From: Dermacoccus abyssi
Lineage (GTDB): Bacteria; Actinomycetota; Actinomycetes; Actinomycetales; Dermatophilaceae
DNA length: 64,000 nt
NCBI RefSeq assembly: GCF_003515945.1
Contig: NZ_QWLM01000013.1
Coordinates: 30,140-94,139 of the forward strand
Direction: 5' to 3'
The position numbers and the translations under genes are program-made. Positions 61,372 to 64,000 of this stretch are shown here, piece by piece; within the stretch, counting starts at the first letter, position 1; every line of letters begins with the position of its first letter. The notes below the pieces were generated by a model. The model made no database searches. It had not been told where the DNA came from and saw only the letters and a program-made list of their open reading frames with translations.

Positions 61372-63138
61372 CTAGAACGCGGCAGGCTCTCGGTACTCGC
61401 CCCACAGCTCCTTGAGAACCCCACAGATCTCGCCGAGGGTCGCCTCGGCGCGGGCCGCCTCGAGCATCGGCTCGATGAGGTTGGCGTCGGTCTTCGCCGC
61501 CGCCACGAGGGCGTCGAGCTTCTCCTGCACGACGGCGCCGTCGCGTCCGGCCTTGCGCTCCTTGAGTGACGCGACCTGGTCGCGCTCGACCTCGTGGCTG
61601 ATGCGCAGGATCTCCAGCGGCTTGGCGTTCGTCTCCATGTGAGCGTTGACGCCGACGATGCGCTTGTCGCCCTTCTCCAGCGCCTGCTGGTAGCGGAAGG
61701 ACGAATCCGCGATGTTGCCGGTGAACCACGCCTCCTCGATACCGCGCAGCAGACCACTTGTCATCGGCCCCACCTCGTGGCAAACCGCGCCGTCCTCGTC
61801 ACGCGGTGCACCTGCCTCCCCGAGGTCACGGATCTGAGCGAAGATCTTCTCGGCCTCGGCCTCGATGTTGTCGGTGAGTGCCTCGACGTACCACGAGCCG
61901 CCGAGCGGGTCGGCGACGTTCGTGATGCCGGTCTCCTCCATGAGCACCTGTTGCGTACGCAGCGCGATCTCGGCCGACTCGTCCGTCGGCAGCGCCAGCG
62001 TCTCGTCGAGGGCATTCGTGTGGAGCGAGTTCGTTCCGCCGAGCACGGCGGAAAGCGCCTCCACCGCGGTGCGGACGACGTTGTTGATCGGCTGCTGCGC
62101 CGTGAGGGAGACACCCGCCGTCTGCGTGTGGAACCGCATCCACATCGCCTTCTCGGAGGTGGCGCCGTACTCCTCCTTCATCCAGCGCGCCCAGATACGG
62201 CGTGCCGCGCGGAACTTCGCGATCTCCTCGAAGAAATCGACGTGCGCGTCGAAGAAGAAGGACAACCCGGGCGCGAAGGTGTTGACGTCGAGACCACGGG
62301 AGAGGCCGAGTTCGACGTAGCCGAAGCCGTCGGCCAGCGTGTACGCCAACTCCTGCGCCGCCGTCGCTCCCGCCTCACGGATGTGGTACCCGGACACCGA
62401 GAGCGGCTTGTAGGCCGGCATCTTCTCGGTGGTGTACTCCATGAGGTCACCGATGAGGCGCAGGTGCGGCTCCGGAGCGAAGAGCCACTCCTTCTGCGCG
62501 ATGTACTCCTTGAAGATGTCCGTCTGCAGCGTGCCGTTGAGCGTGCCAACGTCCACGCCTTGGCGCTCGGCCGCGACGACGTACATGCAGAACACCGGCA
62601 CCGCAGGGCCGGAGATGGTCATCGACGTCGTGACGTCGCCGAGCGGAATGGAGTCGAAGAGGATCTCCATGTCGGCGACGGAGTCGATGGCGACACCGCA
62701 GTGGCCGACCTCACCGAGGGAGAGTTCCTCGTCGGAGTCGCGCCCCATGAGCGTCGGCATGTCGAACGCGACGGAAAGACCGCCGCCGCCACGACCGAGG
62801 ATCATCCGGTAGCGCTCGTTCGTCTGCTTGGCGTTGCCGAAACCGGCGAACTGACGGATCGTCCAGGGGCGCCCGCGGTAGCCGGTCGAGTGCAGGCCGC
62901 GCGTGTATGGGTACTCACCCGGCCACCCGATGCGCGGGTCGACCCCACCGTCGGTGGGGCCGTAGACGGGGTCGACCTCCTCGCCCGAGAGGGTCGTGAA
63001 GTCGGCGTCTCGCACGAGACCCTTCGCGACAGCGTCGTCATAACGCTTCTGCCAGGCGCTGCGTCCGGTGCTCGGGGTGGTGGCACCGCCGTCCGCGCCG
63101 CTGCCGTGGGATGTGTCGGCATCGATGTAGGCGTTCAT
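61372..63138 (-). CDS. icmA: Acyl-CoA mutase large subunit, isobutyryl-CoA mutase type
   Basis: 588 residues from ATG 63138. Methylmalonyl-CoA-mutase fold without the C-terminal cobalamin domain: YPYTRGLHSTGYRGRPWTIR, LSVAFDMPTLMGRDSDEE, SVSGYHIREAGATAAQELAY, LGGTNSLHTNALDETLALP. Where methylmalonyl-CoA mutase has Tyr89 (TIRQYAGF) and Arg207, this protein has Phe97 (TIRQFAGF) and Gln215 (YIAQKEWLF), at the same 118-residue spacing. Phe and Gln are the signature of isobutyryl-CoA mutase. It would interconvert isobutyryl-CoA and n-butyryl-CoA in valine catabolism. The small cobalamin-binding subunit IcmB is not in the window. Symbol given by signature only. Confidence 0.78.
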   Translation of the reverse strand: MNAYIDADTSHGSGADGGATTPSTGRSAWQKRYDDAVAKGLVRDADFTTLSGEEVDPVYGPTDGGVDPRIGWPGEYPYTRGLHSTGYRGRPWTIRQFAGFGNAKQTNERYRMILGRGGGGLSVAFDMPTLMGRDSDEELSLGEVGHCGVAIDSVADMEILFDSIPLGDVTTSMTISGPAVPVFCMYVVAAERQGVDVGTLNGTLQTDIFKEYIAQKEWLFAPEPHLRLIGDLMEYTTEKMPAYKPLSVSGYHIREAGATAAQELAYTLADGFGYVELGLSRGLDVNTFAPGLSFFFDAHVDFFEEIAKFRAARRIWARWMKEEYGATSEKAMWMRFHTQTAGVSLTAQQPINNVVRTAVEALSAVLGGTNSLHTNALDETLALPTDESAEIALRTQQVLMEETGITNVADPLGGSWYVEALTDNIEAEAEKIFAQIRDLGEAGAPRDEDGAVCHEVGPMTSGLLRGIEEAWFTGNIADSSFRYQQALEKGDKRIVGVNAHMETNAKPLEILRISHEVERDQVASLKERKAGRDGAVVQEKLDALVAAAKTDANLIEPMLEAARAEATLGEICGVLKELWGEYREPAAF

Positions 63139-63166
63139 GGCGACCAAGGTACGCGACGAGTGTGAC

Positions 63167-63691
63167 CTACTTCACGATAGTTGGGCGCGTCATCCGCAGA
63201 TCGCGGTTGCCCTCGTCGTCCTGTTCCCTCCTGACGCCGTCGATGTCGAAACCGTGGCGGCGGTAGAACGCAATGGCGCGCTCATTGCCCTCGACCACCC
63301 ACAGGTAAGCGGGCCGATCCGCCAGCTCGAGCCTCATGAGTTCCCGGGCAACGCCCGTCCCCTGGTGCTCGCGGGCGAGGTTGAGCACCCAGAGCTCCGT
63401 GGGCGCGGGAGCGTCCTCGTCGCGCGCCTGCCCGACGGTGATCCATCCAGCCAGGGCACCCGTGGCGCGTTCGATCGCCCCGACGACTCGGGGTGAGTCG
63501 TCACCGCCGAGGATCTGGCGCCACTTCACGGTGAAGCGCTCGACGTCGAGGGCATCGAGAGCCGCCTGTGCCATGAGTCCCGGGTAGGTCTCGCGCCAGA
63601 CGCGGATGTGCACGGCCGCGATGTCCGCGGCGTCGTCAGCCGTAAGACGGCGGATGGCGTAGCGATCAGCGACGGCGGAGTAGTCGTTCAT
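63167..63691 (-). CDS. GNAT-family N-acetyltransferase
   Basis: 174 residues from ATG 63691. The acetyl-CoA site begins LNLAREHQGTGVARELM (Q/RxxGxG/A), with WVVEGNERAIAFYRRHGF as motif B. The acceptor substrate cannot be read from the sequence; an N-acetyltransferase acting on small molecules or protein N-termini is likely. Precedes the mutase gene by 28 bases on the same strand. Confidence 0.85.
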   Translation of the reverse strand: MNDYSAVADRYAIRRLTADDAADIAAVHIRVWRETYPGLMAQAALDALDVERFTVKWRQILGGDDSPRVVGAIERATGALAGWITVGQARDEDAPAPTELWVLNLAREHQGTGVARELMRLELADRPAYLWVVEGNERAIAFYRRHGFDIDGVRREQDDEGNRDLRMTRPTIVK

Positions 63692-63764
63692 GGCAGAACG
63701 CTAACGTCTCAACCCCTGACGAAAGAGGTTGCATCCACTCACGCGAGGGGCGTTGCCTGGCGAC

Positions 63765-63926
63765 ATGACGAGTGATCTGCGCACGACATTGCGCGAAAGT
63801 CTGACGTCAGCCGTGCGAATGCGCGACTGCGATACCACGAACGTTCCGGGTTCTACGCTGGCAGCGATCGACAATGCCGAGGCCGTACCGCTCACGAAGC
63901 GAGTTGAGTCCCCGATAGTGGTGTAG
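63765..63926 (+). CDS. GatB/YqeY-like protein, N-terminal part, possibly broken
   Basis: From ATG 63765 the frame reads MTSDLRTTLRESLTSAV, RMRD and STLAAIDNAEAV, matching the beginning of the short YqeY/GatB-tail proteins of actinobacteria (typically 110-150 residues), then stops at 63926 after 53 codons. Either this is a short version, or a lesion near 63915-63926 has truncated it; the expected tail is not recognisable before the window end. YqeY-type proteins have a domain related to the GatB tail and unknown function. Confidence 0.45.
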   Translation: MTSDLRTTLRESLTSAVRMRDCDTTNVPGSTLAAIDNAEAVPLTKRVESPIVV

Positions 63927-64000
63927 CGCGGTAGCCGAGATCGTCACCGGCGTGTACGGCAGACGAAGCAGCGGCCACCGCGTGATCCTTCGAGTCAACC

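Overview
The window is a G+C-rich, gene-dense chromosomal segment of an actinobacterium. The evidence is GTG/TTG starts, ATGA/GTGA/TGATG gene overlaps, the GlgE alpha-glucan pathway, a mycoredoxin-type glutaredoxin, lipoprotein sortases, a DUF3618 protein and tRNA genes without encoded CCA. Gene content and order fit Micrococcales (a Dermacoccus-like organism is my guess), but no taxon marker here proves it. No prophage, IS element, CRISPR array or origin was seen; the content is mostly core metabolism and housekeeping.

Layout. 1-6.7 kb: two overlapping membrane GTPases, then the acid/ferrous iron importer efeU-efeO-efeB behind a double palindrome resembling a DtxR/IdeR iron box. 6.7-11 kb: tRNA-Arg, tRNA-His, tRNA-Lys and tRNA-Leu with orn, a BrkB-family membrane protein, a DUF3618 protein and bcp. 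Several unusually perfect hairpins and a 51-bp direct repeat lie here. 11-13 kb: two paralogous lipoproteins, the second frameshifted. 13-20 kb: rdgB-rph, an LD-carboxypeptidase, murI with an MBL-fold hydrolase and a nonsense-mutated gamma-glutamylcyclotransferase-like gene, an FAH-family enzyme, an uncharacterised actinobacterial protein and a HAD phosphatase. 20-31 kb: branched-chain amino acid genes ilvE, leuB, ilvD and ilvB-ilvN-ilvC. The ilvBNC operon has a transcription attenuator whose leader peptide appears leaderless. A broken acyltransferase-SGNH gene interrupts the region.

31-37 kb: two lipoprotein sortases flank a probable cell-surface protein, followed by gatCAB. 37-43 kb: a translation/repair operon iscS-mnmA-(MetE-like)-ligA-mycoredoxin-gatC-gatA-gatB that runs into the second sortase. 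43-46.7 kb: etfBA behind a TetR-like palindrome, then a ybjN-like gene, an enoyl-CoA hydratase and a membrane protein. 46.7-60 kb: alpha-glucan metabolism with glgX, glgE, treS, one very long ORF joining maltokinase (Pep2), branching enzyme (GlgB) and an acidic tail, and pgm. 60-64 kb: a YbbN-like thioredoxin/TPR protein, an acyl-CoA mutase large subunit with the isobutyryl-CoA mutase signature, a GNAT acetyltransferase and the start of a YqeY-like gene.

How the genes work together. TreS, Pep2, GlgE and GlgB form the complete trehalose -> maltose -> maltose-1-phosphate -> branched alpha-glucan route; GlgX and Pgm return glucan to glucose phosphates. IlvBNCDE plus LeuB cover most of valine/isoleucine/leucine synthesis. 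EtfBA, the enoyl-CoA hydratase and the IcmA-like mutase point to acyl-CoA and branched-chain catabolism. IscS and MnmA together serve tRNA 2-thiouridylation.

The most notable observations are the Pep2-GlgB-tail fusion with two internal Shine-Dalgarno/ATG sites, the ilv attenuator, the sortase pair in which one member lacks the expected arginine, and an excess of genes broken by single-base lesions. The last may be real decay or sequencing error.
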